A DNA stretch of 64,000 bases from Rubrobacter marinus (GTDB lineage: Bacteria > Actinomycetota > Rubrobacteria > Rubrobacterales > Rubrobacteraceae): NCBI RefSeq assembly GCF_011492965.1, contig NZ_CP045121.1, positions 3,038,001-3,102,000 on the forward strand. Reading direction: 5' to 3'. Numbering within the stretch: position 1 is the first letter of the stretch; the number at the start of each line of letters is the position of its first letter. This document shows positions 8,005-16,269 of this stretch, piece by piece. Below the pieces are notes generated by a model. It was not told the DNA's origin. It was given only the letters and a program-made list of their open reading frames with translations, and searched no databases. The translations under genes were made by a program, and so were the position numbers.

Positions 8005-8994
8005 GTGGAGAGGACGGAGAACCGCGTCGTCGGGGCGGGGCGCAGGCGTTGGGCACTTTAGGTGTCGTGGCCGTCTTCGTGGCCCTGGCCGGGGTCTACT
8101 GGGACGTCTCCTGGCACGTCACGATCGGGCGCGAGACGTTCTGGGTGCCGCCGCACCGCCTCATCTACTCGGGGACGGCGGTGTTCTTCGTCGCCACCGT
8201 TTGCGCGCTCTCCCTGACGCGTCGCCGGGCGGGCTCCTTGTGGGCGACGGGGAGGGCCGGGGCGGGCTTCGCCGTCGCCGCTCTCGGCTCCATGATCCAG
8301 GTCTCCGCCGCCCCGCTCGACGACCTCTGGCACGAGATGTACGGGCTGGACGTCACCGTGTGGAGCCCGCCGCACCTCATGGGCGCGGCCGGGGCGCTCG
8401 TCGGGATCTACGGCCTCGCCACGGCGCTTGGCACCGGGCTGCACCGGGACGAGGGCTCCTTCGGCTGGGCCGGCGTCAACGTCCTCCTGCTCTTCGCGGC
8501 GGCGCTCTCCCTCTCGCTCTTCGTCCTCGGCCCGCTGGACTTCCGCCTCGACCGGCGCGACGCCCTCTTCTACCCGCTCCTCGCGGGGCCCCTGGCGGCG
8601 ATCCCGATCGTAGCGGCGGCGCGCTACGTGGGGCGCTTCGGGGCGGCGACGGCGGTCGCGCTGGTCTACGTGGGCTTCCGGGTGGTGGCGCTCGGGATCT
8701 TCGTGGGCATGGGCGCCTTCGAGAACCCCGGCCCGCCGGTCTTCGTGCTCCTCGCCGCCCTCACCGTGGACCTCGCGCTCCTCGGCAGGAAGGACGGCCG
8801 CGGCGTCCTCGGGGCCGCCGTCCTCTTCGGCCCGGCCCTCGTCCTGGGGAGTGGGCCTTCCGGGCGCTCCTGCCGGTGCAGAACTGGGAGCCGTTGCAGG
8901 TCGCGGCCTCGCTCGCCGTGATCTCCGTCGCCGCCACCGCCGGCGCGCTCGCCGGCGACCGGCTGCAAGAGCTCATGCGCCCCGGCGGGGCTAG
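8005..8994 (+). CDS. Polytopic membrane protein, unknown function (three frameshifts)
   Basis: GTG at 8005 lies five bases after GGGAGG. The main open frame shows about eight hydrophobic segments, for example LGTLGVVAVFVALAGVYWDV, with conserved-looking WHVTIGRETFWVPPHRLIY and WHEMYGLDVTVWSPPHLMG blocks carrying paired His residues that could bind metal. Three missing bases in G/C runs (8037-8040, 8846-8849, 8980-8983) reconnect the start, the body, the tail (EWAFRALLPVQNWEPLQVAA) and a TAG at 8992-8994; each shift has the same direction. Restored length about 330 residues. No family name comes to mind. Confidence 0.6.
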
Positions 8995-9027
8995 GGTCCG
9001 CCCACCATCACCGGTCCCCCTCGCCCC

Positions 9028-11028
9028 TCACGAGGAGGGCGCGTCGGAGGAGAGGGCGGGCGCGGGTTCGCTACCTAGGCCCTCCCGAAGAAGCCTCTCC
9101 CTGAGCGGCCGGACGATTCTCCTGGAGGCGTGTACGGCCCTCTCGCGCTCCGTCCCGCCGTGCCCGTTCGCGAGCTCGGAGGCTGCCCGGACGAGGTTCG
9201 GGTAGTCCCCGTTGCCGCGCTCGATGCGCTCCGCGAGGCTCAGCAGGGCGGCGGACGCCCTCCTGCGCTCGGCGGGCTCGTGCATGCCGTTCACCGAGGA
9301 GAGGAGCCCGCGCAGGGCCTCGTCGCGCGCGCTCAGCGCCCTGTCCCGCCCGAACGCCTCGGCGAGCCTCGGGACGACCGAGGGCTCGGGGGCGTGGAGG
9401 GGCGGGCTCGCCGCGGTCTCGGCGGCGGGCCTCGCGGCCGTCGGCGAGGCGACGCCCGGAGCGTCCTCCAGGCGGACGTTCCTCATAACGAGGGCGGCGA
9501 GGATGGAGGCCCCGACGGCGGCGAAGACGAAGACGAAACCGTCGTGTATCGAGCCCGAGAGCGCGTCGCGGGCGACGCTCACGACGCCTTCCACGACCTG
9601 CCCGCCGCCCGGGAAGGCCGAGGCCGCCTCCGAGAGGGCCTCGCGGGCCTCGGGGTTGACGAGCGCCTGCGGGTTGTCCAGGGCGGAGACCAGCCTCTCG
9701 GGGGCTTGAGCCGGGGCGTTGGCGGCCAGGTCCTCGGCGTAGCCGCGGGTGACGAGGGAGCCCACGACCGCGGTGCCGACCGTCGAGCCCAGCGAGCGGA
9801 TAAACTGGGTCGCCGAGGTAGCGACGCCCAGGATCTCGACCGGCACCGTGCTCTGCACGGCGAGGGTGACGGTCGGCATGATCAGGCCGAGCCCGAGGCC
9901 GGTGACGGCGAGAAAGACGGCGACGGTGAACGTGGAGGAGCCCGTGTCCAGCGTCGTGAGCAGGTAGGTGCCGAAGGTCATCACGACCGTGCCGAGCAGC
10001 GTGAACGGCTTGACGCGCCTGACACGCGCGATAATCTGGCCGCCGATCACGCCGACCGCCGTCATGGAGAGGACGAGCGGGGTGAGGACGGTGCCGGAGT
10101 TTGTCGCGGTCTCTCCGAGGACGCCCTGCACGAAGAGCGGGGTGTACAGGATGATCCCGAACATCCCAAGCCCCACGAGGAACATGAGGACCGAGGCGGT
10201 CGCGAAGACCCTCCCCCCGAACAGAGAGAGCGGGATGATCGGCTCGCGGGCGCGAAGCTCCAGGGGCACGAAGGCCGCGAGCAGCGCGGCGGAGACGACG
10301 AAGCCCCACACGACGCGCGTCGCGCCCCAGTCGTAGCCCTCCCCGACCCACGAGAGGGCGAGCAGGAGCGCGACGACGGAGGCGGTGATAGTTACGGCCC
10401 CGGGGTAGTCGATGCTCGCGCTGCGCCGCTTCGTGCTCTGCGGCAGGGCGAAGGGCAGGGCCAGCAGCGAGAAGAGCCCCAGGGGCAGGTTCACGTAGAA
10501 GACCCACCGCCAATCCAGGTTGTCCGTGATCCAACCGCCCAGGGCAGGGCCCACCACGCTGGAGAGCGCGAACACCCCGAAGAAGACGCCCTGGTACTTG
10601 GCCCTGCGGGCCGGGTCCGGGAAGATGTCCGCGACGCTGGTGAAGATGTTCGCGAAGATCATGCCGGCGCCGAGCCCCTGGATGCCGCGGAAGATGATCA
10701 ACTCGAGCATCCCCCACGCCGCCCCGCACAACGCGCTCCCGACGAGAAACACGAGGATGCCGCCGAGGATAAACCACTTGCGCCCGTAGATGTCCCCGAG
10801 CTTCCCTATGACCGGGATCATGGCCGTCGAAGCGAGCAGATACGCCGTCGTCACCCAGGCGTAGCGCTCGAACCCCTGAAGATCCGCGATAATCTGCGGC
10901 AGCGCCGTCCCGACTATGGTCTGGTCCAGCGCGACCAGAAACAGCGCGAGCATGAGCCCCGCAACGGCCAGCAGCGTGGCCCTCCTGCCCCCGGCGCCCG
11001 CCGTCCCCCGTCGCTCCGCCTCGGACAA
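9028..11028 (-). CDS. DHA2 family MFS drug efflux transporter
   Basis: 666 residues, 14 membrane segments, EmrB/QacA type proton-drug antiporter. Signatures: LDQTIVGTALPQI in TM1 (motif D1), GKLGDIYGRKWF between TM2 and TM3 (motif A), GIQGLGAGMIFANIFTSVAD (motif B), and GPALGGWITDNLDWRWVFYVNLPLG (motif C region). About 110 hydrophilic residues after the last segment (from about 555) are an unusual extension rich in Ala, Glu and Arg. Start is TTG at 11028, with GGAGGAG inside the end of marR, one base after the marR stop, so expression is coupled to the regulator. Substrate unknown. Confidence 0.92.
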   Translation of the reverse strand: MSEAERRGTAGAGGRRATLLAVAGLMLALFLVALDQTIVGTALPQIIADLQGFERYAWVTTAYLLASTAMIPVIGKLGDIYGRKWFILGGILVFLVGSALCGAAWGMLELIIFRGIQGLGAGMIFANIFTSVADIFPDPARRAKYQGVFFGVFALSSVVGPALGGWITDNLDWRWVFYVNLPLGLFSLLALPFALPQSTKRRSASIDYPGAVTITASVVALLLALSWVGEGYDWGATRVVWGFVVSAALLAAFVPLELRAREPIIPLSLFGGRVFATASVLMFLVGLGMFGIILYTPLFVQGVLGETATNSGTVLTPLVLSMTAVGVIGGQIIARVRRVKPFTLLGTVVMTFGTYLLTTLDTGSSTFTVAVFLAVTGLGLGLIMPTVTLAVQSTVPVEILGVATSATQFIRSLGSTVGTAVVGSLVTRGYAEDLAANAPAQAPERLVSALDNPQALVNPEAREALSEAASAFPGGGQVVEGVVSVARDALSGSIHDGFVFVFAAVGASILAALVMRNVRLEDAPGVASPTAARPAAETAASPPLHAPEPSVVPRLAEAFGRDRALSARDEALRGLLSSVNGMHEPAERRRASAALLSLAERIERGNGDYPNLVRAASELANGHGGTERERAVHASRRIVRPLRERLLREGLGSEPAPALSSDAPSS

Positions 11029-11029
11029 C

Positions 11030-11472
11030 CTACTCCTCCATCGCCTCTGCGAGGAGCCCGAGCATCCGCCCGAGCTCCTCGACCTCGTCCTGGCTCATGA
11101 CGCGCCGCACGCGGGCCTCCACCGCCTCCTCCACGGCGGGACGCTTCTCCAGCGCCCCACGCCCGCGTCGGTGAGGTAGAGGCGCACGACGCGCCCGTCC
11201 CCGGGGTCGCGCTCACGGCGCACCAACCCCTCGCCCTCCAGGGCCCGGACGACCCGGCTGACCCGCGCGGGGTCCACCCCGAAGAGGCGGCTCATCTCGC
11301 CCTGGCTCATCCCGTCGCTCCGCTCGAGCGTGACCAGCGCGAACCACTGCCCCACCCCGAACCCCGTCTCCTTCTCGTAGACGGCCCCGATCCTCCGGAA
11401 AACACAGCCCAGAGGCGTCAGGATCGGGTGCCCCGCAACACCCTTCTTCTCCTCGACCATATCACCCGCCAT
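11030..11472 (-). CDS. MarR family regulator of the efflux operon (frameshifted)
   Basis: ATG at 11472 begins a MarR winged-helix protein: RIGAVYEKETGFGVGQWFAL, then GMSQGEMSRLFGVDPARVSR (recognition helix) and LVRRERDPGDGRVVRLYLT (wing). The frame drifts after residue 100, but restoring one missing base near 11163 gives ALEKRPAVEEAVEARV and MSQDEVEELGRMLGLLAEAM, the expected C-terminal dimerisation helix, ending in TAG at 11030. About 147 residues in total. It is first in the marR-MFS operon and probably represses it at the palindromes upstream (11489-11530). Confidence 0.85.
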
Positions 11473-11488
11473 CCTGCTCTCCCATTAA

Positions 11489-11530
11489 AGTTGACCGGTC
11501 AACTATACCGCTTATCCTTGACGGGTCAAC
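11489..11530 (-). promoter_or_regulatory. marR-MFS promoter embedded in two MarR operator-like palindromes
   Basis: Minus strand: TTGACC (11524-11529), 16-base spacer, TATAGT (11502-11507). The -35 lies inside an imperfect repeat GTTGACCCGTCAAG and the -10 abuts a perfect 16-bp palindrome AGTTGACCGGTCAACT (11489-11504). Two copies of one motif over both promoter boxes fit autorepression by the MarR protein. Confidence 0.75.
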
Positions 11531-11663
11531 TTTTTTCGGACGCAAGTCGGGGCCTCACGAGATCCTAGTCCGTTCGGGAGACGGTTCGCGCTAGAATCCG
11601 GGAGCAGCAGGGAGGCCAGGACGGTCAGTGCGTTTCGTGTGTCCGGAGTGACGGGGGGGTGCG
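11531..11663. other. Intergenic region
   Basis: Short gap upstream of the marR promoter and downstream of the MacB-type permease. I see no gene or clear hairpin. Confidence 0.4.
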
Positions 11664-12848
11664 TTACTCTCGTCTCAGGGCCTCGACGGGTTCGAGGCGG
11701 GCGGAGCGGTAGGCCGGGAGGACGCCGAAGACCACCCCGATCAGGGCGGAGACGCCGAAGGCCAGGGCGACCTCTTCGACCGTCACCACCGCCGGGGGGA
11801 GATCCGTCAGTATCCTCGGGAGCAGCACCGATCCCGCGACACCCAGGGCCACGCCGAGGGCGCCGCCAAGGAGGGCGAGGAGGATGGCTTCGAGGAGAAA
11901 CTGGAGCAGGACGTCCGTATTCGTGGCGCCCAGGGCCTTGCGGACCCCGATCTCGCGCGTCCGCTCGGCCACCGAGACGAGCATGATGTTCATCACGCCG
12001 ATGCCGCCGACGAGCAGGGAGATGCCGGCGATGCCGGCCAGAAAGATCTGGAGCTGGTCCGTGATCTCCGTGAACGTGGAGAGCAGCTCCTCCTGCGTGA
12101 TGACGGAGAAGTCTCTGGCGCCGTCGTGGGCCCGCGCGATCTCGGCCTCGATCCTGTCCGTCACCGCCCCGACGTCTCCCGCGCTCTCGGCCTGAACCAC
12201 GATCTGGCCCACCGTCTCGTTCCCCGAGAGCTCGAGGGCGTCGGTCGTGCTGACGTAGGAGGAGTCGGGGACGGGCGGACCGAAGCCGGGGTCGGCCTTT
12301 TCGGCCACGCCCACGACCTCGAACTCCCTGTTCCTGATCTCGAGTGTCCGTCCCACGGCCTCCTCCGGCGGGGTGTCCACGAGGCCCTCCGTCGCCGACT
12401 CCGCGAGGACGACCTCCCCCTCATTCTCCACGAACCGCCCGTCGGAGAGCGCGACCTGGCGTATCTCCTCGTAGGAGGGGTCCACCCCCGAGAACGAGAC
12501 GCTCTGCTGCCCGATCGGGGCGACCACCGAGACGTTGGAGGAGACCTCGGCCACTCCCGGCAGGTCCGCGACGGCGCGGGCGTCCTCCGGGGTGAGGGTG
12601 CTCGACGCCGCCGCGCCGAACGGGCCGCCCCCTCCGTCACCTTCCTCGGAGCCGGGGACGACGGTGATGAGGTTCGGGCCGAGGTCATTGATCTGGCCGG
12701 AGATGCTCTCCTGGATGCCGTTTCCGAGCGAGGTGAGCAGCACGACCGCCCCCACGCCGATGATGATGCCGAGCATGGTCAGGGCCGTGCGGGCCCAGTT
12801 GACCAGGAGCCCCTGGAGGCCCATCGCGGCGATCCTGAGCGTCCTCAC
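11664..12848 (-). CDS. MacB-type ABC transporter permease
   Basis: 394 residues starting at a GTG that overlaps the ATPase stop as GTGA. One N-terminal membrane helix (NWARTALTMLGIIIGVGAVV, the FtsX/MacB entry motif), a large periplasmic MacB-PCD domain (about 45-250), then three C-terminal helices of the FtsX fold (ISLLVGGIGVMNIMLVSVAE; TREIGVRKALGAT is the conserved loop; the last helix ends at EPVEALRRE). Works with the ATPase as a mechanotransmission ABC system exporting peptides, lipoproteins or macrolide-type compounds. No adaptor (MacA) gene is adjacent. Confidence 0.9.
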   Translation of the reverse strand: MRTLRIAAMGLQGLLVNWARTALTMLGIIIGVGAVVLLTSLGNGIQESISGQINDLGPNLITVVPGSEEGDGGGGPFGAAASSTLTPEDARAVADLPGVAEVSSNVSVVAPIGQQSVSFSGVDPSYEEIRQVALSDGRFVENEGEVVLAESATEGLVDTPPEEAVGRTLEIRNREFEVVGVAEKADPGFGPPVPDSSYVSTTDALELSGNETVGQIVVQAESAGDVGAVTDRIEAEIARAHDGARDFSVITQEELLSTFTEITDQLQIFLAGIAGISLLVGGIGVMNIMLVSVAERTREIGVRKALGATNTDVLLQFLLEAILLALLGGALGVALGVAGSVLLPRILTDLPPAVVTVEEVALAFGVSALIGVVFGVLPAYRSARLEPVEALRRE

Positions 12849-13537
12849 GCCCCCGCCCCGTCCGACCGCTCGTCCGAGAAGACGCGCCCGTCCCGGATCT
12901 CCACGATCCTGCCGGCCCGGCGGGCTACTCCTTCGTCGTGCGTGACGACCATGAGCGTGACGCCCCCCGCATTCAGCTCCTCGAAGAGGTCCAGGATGCT
13001 CTCTCCCGAGGCCGTGTCGAGGTTCCCCGTGGGCTCGTCGGCGAGGAGCAGCGCCGGCTCGTTGACGAGCGCCCGCGCCACGGCCACCCTCTGCTTCTGT
13101 CCGCCGGAGAGCTCGGTGGGGTTGTGGCCGGCCCTGTTCGCGAGCCCCACCCGCTCCAGCGCCTCCCGCGCCCGCCTCCTGCGCTCCTTGCCCCGAACCC
13201 CCGCGTAGACCATCGGGAGCTCCACGTTGCCCTGGGCGCTCTGCCGGGGCAGGAGATTGTAGCTCTGGAAGACGAAGCCGATAAGGTCCCGCCTCGCCGC
13301 GGCCAGCTCCCCGCCCTTCAGCCTCGAAACGTCGCGGCCGTCGAGCACGTAGGAGCCGCTCGTCGGGCGATCCAGGAGCCCCAGGAGGTTCATGAGGGTG
13401 CTCTTCCCGCTCCCCGACGGCCCGACGACCGAGACCCAATCCCCGCCTCGACGCGCAGGCTGACCCCACGAGCGCCTCGACGAGGCCCTCCCCCGTCCGT
13501 AGGTCTTCGTCATCTCCCGAGCTTCTATAACCGCCAC
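12845..13537 (-). CDS. MacB-type ABC transporter ATP-binding protein
   Basis: 230 residues from a GTG at 13537. Walker A GPSGSGKST near residue 40, Q-loop FVFQSYNLLPR, signature LSGGQKQRVAVARALVNEP, Walker B ALLLADEPTGNLD, H-loop VVTHD. LolD/MacB type. Residues about 15-33 do not look like the family: three missing bases, each in a C/G run (13490-13494, 13464-13467, 13441-13444), scramble this stretch and then restore frame. Corrected, it reads GEGLVEALV, SLRVEAGDWVSVVGPSG, as expected. The uninterrupted frame therefore hides an error. The permease follows with a 4-base overlap. Confidence 0.92.
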   Translation of the reverse strand: MAVIEAREMTKTYGRGRASSRRSWGQPARRGGDWVSVVGPSGSGKSTLMNLLGLLDRPTSGSYVLDGRDVSRLKGGELAAARRDLIGFVFQSYNLLPRQSAQGNVELPMVYAGVRGKERRRRAREALERVGLANRAGHNPTELSGGQKQRVAVARALVNEPALLLADEPTGNLDTASGESILDLFEELNAGGVTLMVVTHDEGVARRAGRIVEIRDGRVFSDERSDGAGA

Positions 13538-13838
13538 TCCGCCCCCTAGCTACGCTCTGGTCGAACGAGGCCCGCGGCGCAGGGCCCGCTCGCTCGTCGC
13601 GCTCCCGGCCGCCGACGCGTACGCCGCCGACGCGCGCCCCCCCCCCCGGCTCACACCGCCGAAGGGCCCGACGCTCCCGCTCGGATCGCTCCACGATCCC
13701 GCCGCTGCGTGCCGGGAGAGCCGGGGACCGTCGTCGGGAGGTTCGTTGACACATACCCATACGAGGGAACGGGTGGTTTGTTTCCCGACGACGGTCCCGA
13801 GGGAGGGGCCGCTTGTGGGACGGCAGGCCAAGGAGACG
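13538..13838. repeat. Intergenic region with a long perfect inverted repeat
   Basis: No gene seen. Arms 13724-13739 and 13783-13798 are 16-base perfect complements separated by 43 bases that are unusually AT-rich and contain a TTGACA. It could be a transcript-level hairpin, a regulator site pair or a mobile-element scar. Nothing else is recognisable in the interval. Confidence 0.55.
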
Positions 13839-13869
13839 GGCCCCGCCGTCCGGGTGGGACGGCGGGGCC
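13839..13869 (-). terminator. Hairpin terminator after the rhodanese gene
   Basis: 13-bp perfect stem (13839-13851 with 13857-13869), 5-base loop, 28 bases beyond the TAG stop at 13898. No T-run. Its position supports the reading that the rhodanese gene ends at 13898 rather than at the internal TGA. Confidence 0.7.
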
Positions 13870-13897
13870 AGAGCAGTGGGCGCTCGGAACGCTCGGG

Positions 13898-14227
13898 CTA
13901 GTCCTCGCTCTCCGTGGGCAGGCCGGCCCTGACCCAGTCCTGCTTGCCGCCGGGGTATTCCTTGACGTTCGTGTATCCCATGGTCACCAGCTCACGGGCG
14001 ACCCTCTCGGAGGCGTGTCAGTTGAAGTTGGTGCAGTAGGTAACGATCTCCGCGTCCTTGTCCGGGAACATCTCGGAGACCTTGCCCATGTCGTCCAGGT
14101 TCACGGCGCCGGGCAGGTGACGCTTCTTGAACGCCGACTCCGGCAGGGTCTCGACGAGAACGAAATCGTCGCCCCGGTCGATCTTCGCCTTGAGCTCTTC
14201 CCTCTCCAGGGTTTGAAATTCAGCCAC
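13898..14227 (-). CDS. Rhodanese-like protein with in-frame TGA, putative selenoprotein
   Basis: GTG start at 14227 after GAGAGGGG; 109 residues if TGA is read through. The fold is a single rhodanese domain: ETLPESAFKKRHLPGAVNLD (about 26-45), DAEIVTYCTNFN (58-69), TGA at codon 70 (14018-14020), then in the same frame HASERVARELVTMGYTNVKE and YPGGKQDWVRAGLP to TAG. In small rhodaneses of this type the loop commonly reads YC-x4-C-xAS, so the TGA falls on a conserved Cys position, the hallmark of selenocysteine; Cys65 lies five residues before it. A stem-loop follows at the distance expected of a bacterial SECIS. Unlike other broken genes here there is no frameshift. A TGC-to-TGA base error or real nonsense mutation is the alternative. 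Last gene of a six-gene operon; presumably handles sulfane sulfur or selenium. Confidence 0.7.
13982..14003 (-). promoter_or_regulatory. Candidate bacterial SECIS stem-loop
   Basis: In the RNA, GGUCGCC pairs with GGUGACC (7 bp including one G-U) around the 8-base loop CGUGAGCU. The stem starts 15 bases and the loop 22 bases after the TGA, with G as second loop base. As I recall the published bacterial SECIS criteria (loop about 16-37 bases downstream, a G in the first two loop positions), it satisfies them. Short stems arise by chance in GC-rich DNA, so this is supportive only. Confidence 0.5.
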
Positions 14228-14241
14228 CTCGTGCCCCTCTC

Positions 14242-14724
14242 TCACGCGCCGCTCGGGCGCTCGTCGTTTGCGGGATGCAGGATGACCACCGGGATGGGCC
14301 GGTCGGTCTTCTGCTGGTAGCTCTCGTACCCGCCGTACATCTCGACCAATCGCGGCCACAACCGCTCCTTCTCCCCCGGGCTCGCCTCCCGGGCCCGGAC
14401 GCGCAGGCTCTTCTCCCCCACCTCGACCGTCGCGGCGGGCTGCGCCCGCAGGTTCAACAACCACATCGGGTGGGCGGCCGTGCCGCCGTTCGAGGCCACG
14501 AGGACGAGGTCCTCGCCGTCGGGGAGGTAGAGGAGCGGGACGGTGCGCTCCCTGCCGGACTTGCGGCCCTTCGTCGTTAGCAGCAGGACGGGACCACCGG
14601 CGAGACGGCCGCCCAGCCTGCCGCCCGTGGCGCGGTACAGGGAGGTGTGCAGGCTCGTCGCGGCGCGCTGGGCCCTGGCGACGGGACGGCCGTAGGCGCG
14701 GCCGCGGCGGCTCTGCGTCGCCAC
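14242..14724 (-). CDS. Deazaflavin (F420)-dependent nitroreductase family protein
   Basis: 160 residues, GTG start three bases after the permease stop. Split beta-barrel DDN family (PF04075-like): GGPVLLLTTKGRKSGRERTV is the signature for the F420 phosphate site, then PLLYLPDGEDLVLVASNGG and HPMWLLNLRAQPAATVEVG. Members reduce quinones or nitro compounds with F420H2. It ends in HPANDERPSGA and lies 14 bases before the rhodanese start. F420 use is a family property, not visible here. Confidence 0.88.
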   Translation of the reverse strand: MATQSRRGRAYGRPVARAQRAATSLHTSLYRATGGRLGGRLAGGPVLLLTTKGRKSGRERTVPLLYLPDGEDLVLVASNGGTAAHPMWLLNLRAQPAATVEVGEKSLRVRAREASPGEKERLWPRLVEMYGGYESYQQKTDRPIPVVILHPANDERPSGA

Positions 14725-14727
14725 GCG

Positions 14728-15495
14728 CTAGCTGCCCGTCTTCTCGGCGTACCGCAGGCCGTAGAGGGCCCAGAGGGCGAAGGCGACGACGAGGGCGAGG
14801 CCGATCGCGTAGGCGGGTCCCACGCTTACCGGGGTCCCGGCGAGAAAGCCGCGGGCGGCGTCGAGGATCGTGGTGAACGGGTTCAGGCGGGCGAGCGTCT
14901 CGATCCAGCCGGAGAGGAGGTTCAGGGGGACGAAGACCGGGGCGAGAAAGAGGACCAGGAAGATCGGGGTCCGTATCACCGGACCGGCCTGCTGGGTGCG
15001 GAGCAGCATCGCCACGCCGGCCCCGAACAGGGTCGCCGCGACGTTCACTATGATGGCGAGCCCTATGAGGCCGAACAAGTCGAACCCGCCGGTTATCGGC
15101 ATGCCGGCGATCAGGGCGACGACCGTCACGAGGACGCCCGTCATCGTCGCGCGCACGAGCGAGGCTATCGTGTAGCCGAGGATGATCCCCTGCCGGTTCG
15201 AGGCGGCGAGCATGAGCCTCCGCGCGAAGCCGTTCTCGAAGTCCCCCGCGATGGAGAACCCGGTGAACGCCCCGCCCATCGCGACGGCCTGAAGCAGCGC
15301 CCACACGAACTGGAACGCGATGTAGCCCGCCGCGTAGTCGAAGCCGGGGACGTCCCCCACCCGCGTCAGCCCGCCCGCGAACGCGACGAAAAAGAAGATC
15401 GGGAAGAACGCCGGCGCCAAGAACGCGGGGTTGGCGAAGTACTTGTAGACCTGGCGCGCGGCGACGGCGTAGGCCACCGAGAAGAAGCCCCCCAT
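14728..15495 (-). CDS. ABC-2 type transporter permease (second)
   Basis: 255 residues; ATG at 15495 shares a base with the TGA of the preceding permease gene. Six hydrophobic helices, first at NPAFLAPAFFPIFFFVAFAG, then YIAFQFVWALLQAVAMGGAF, and the DrrB-type loop ENGFARRLMLAASNR between TM2 and TM3. The ABC2 signature LNPFTTILDAARGFLAG precedes the last helix. Pairs with the first permease and the DrrA-like ATPase as a heterodimeric exporter. Confidence 0.88.
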   Translation of the reverse strand: MGGFFSVAYAVAARQVYKYFANPAFLAPAFFPIFFFVAFAGGLTRVGDVPGFDYAAGYIAFQFVWALLQAVAMGGAFTGFSIAGDFENGFARRLMLAASNRQGIILGYTIASLVRATMTGVLVTVVALIAGMPITGGFDLFGLIGLAIIVNVAATLFGAGVAMLLRTQQAGPVIRTPIFLVLFLAPVFVPLNLLSGWIETLARLNPFTTILDAARGFLAGTPVSVGPAYAIGLALVVAFALWALYGLRYAEKTGS

Positions 15496-16269
15496 CAGCG
15501 CGCCACCCTCGTCCTGAGAAACGACGACGCCCCCGCCAGGGAGAGCACCACGATCGCAAGAGCGCACCCGAAGCCGACGGTCAAGGCCTGCGCGTCCCAG
15601 CCCGTGATGACGAGGCTGCGGAGTCCCTCGACGAGGTAGGAGATCGGGTTGGCCGTCGCCACGTACCGGAACCAGTCGGCCTCGATGAGGTCGCGCGGCA
15701 GGTTGATGCTGGACATGAAGATGGAGACGAAGAACAGCGGGAACGCGCTCTCGACCGCCTCGACCGAGCCGGTCCTCAGGGCGAGCATCGCCCCTATCCC
15801 CCCGAAGCCCAGGGAGACGAGCACCGTGAGCAGGATCAGGACGAGCATGCCCCGAAGCCGGACTTTATGTCCACCCGAAGAGGAGCCCCATGCCCAGAAA
15901 GAAGACGCCCTGTATGAGCCCGAGCGCCACGACCCCCGCGAGCATCCCCAGGAGCAAGGCCGAGGGGCGCATGGGCGTCAGGGAGAGCCGGTCGAAGAAG
16001 CCGCTCTCGATGTCGCGGGCGAGGTCCGAGCCGGCGGTGATCGCCCCGAAGAGCGAGGCCTGCACGAGCGGGAACGCGAACGCGAAGTCCTTGTAAGAAT
16101 CGGCCGGGAAACCCGGGATGCTCGTCGCGGCGTCCAGCCCGTAGGCGTTGATGGCGTAGAACATCATCGGGAACACGATCGCCGAGACCATCACCGCCGG
16201 CTGCCTCAGGGTCCGCAGGGTGGAGCGGCGCGCGAGGCTCGCGACCTGCACGAGGAGCGAGGGTCCCAC
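15495..16269 (-). CDS. ABC-2 type transporter permease (first; two frameshifts)
   Basis: GTG at 16269 overlaps the ATPase stop (TAGTG). The first frame reads QVASLARRSTLRTLRQPAVM, a helix with FPMMFYAINAYGL, the loop SGFFDRLSLTPMRPSALLLG and two further helices to GMGLLFGW; it then stops, and the second frame continues from MLVLILLTVLVSLGFGGIGA to SSFLRTRVAR. Two missing bases at C runs 15850-15853 and 15874-15876 account for the shift, so the real protein is a single permease of 258 residues with six helices and the ABC2 motif NPISYLVEGLRSL. Confidence 0.8.

Noticed and set aside
9130-11100. A 656-codon open frame opposite the MFS transporter
   Set aside because: Very long antisense frames are expected in this GC-rich code; composition is charged and repetitive, there is no ribosome site and the other strand encodes a clear transporter.
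13550-13831. A 93-codon minus-strand frame upstream of the MacB ATPase
   Set aside because: Spans the long inverted repeat, lacks a start signal and looks like no protein.
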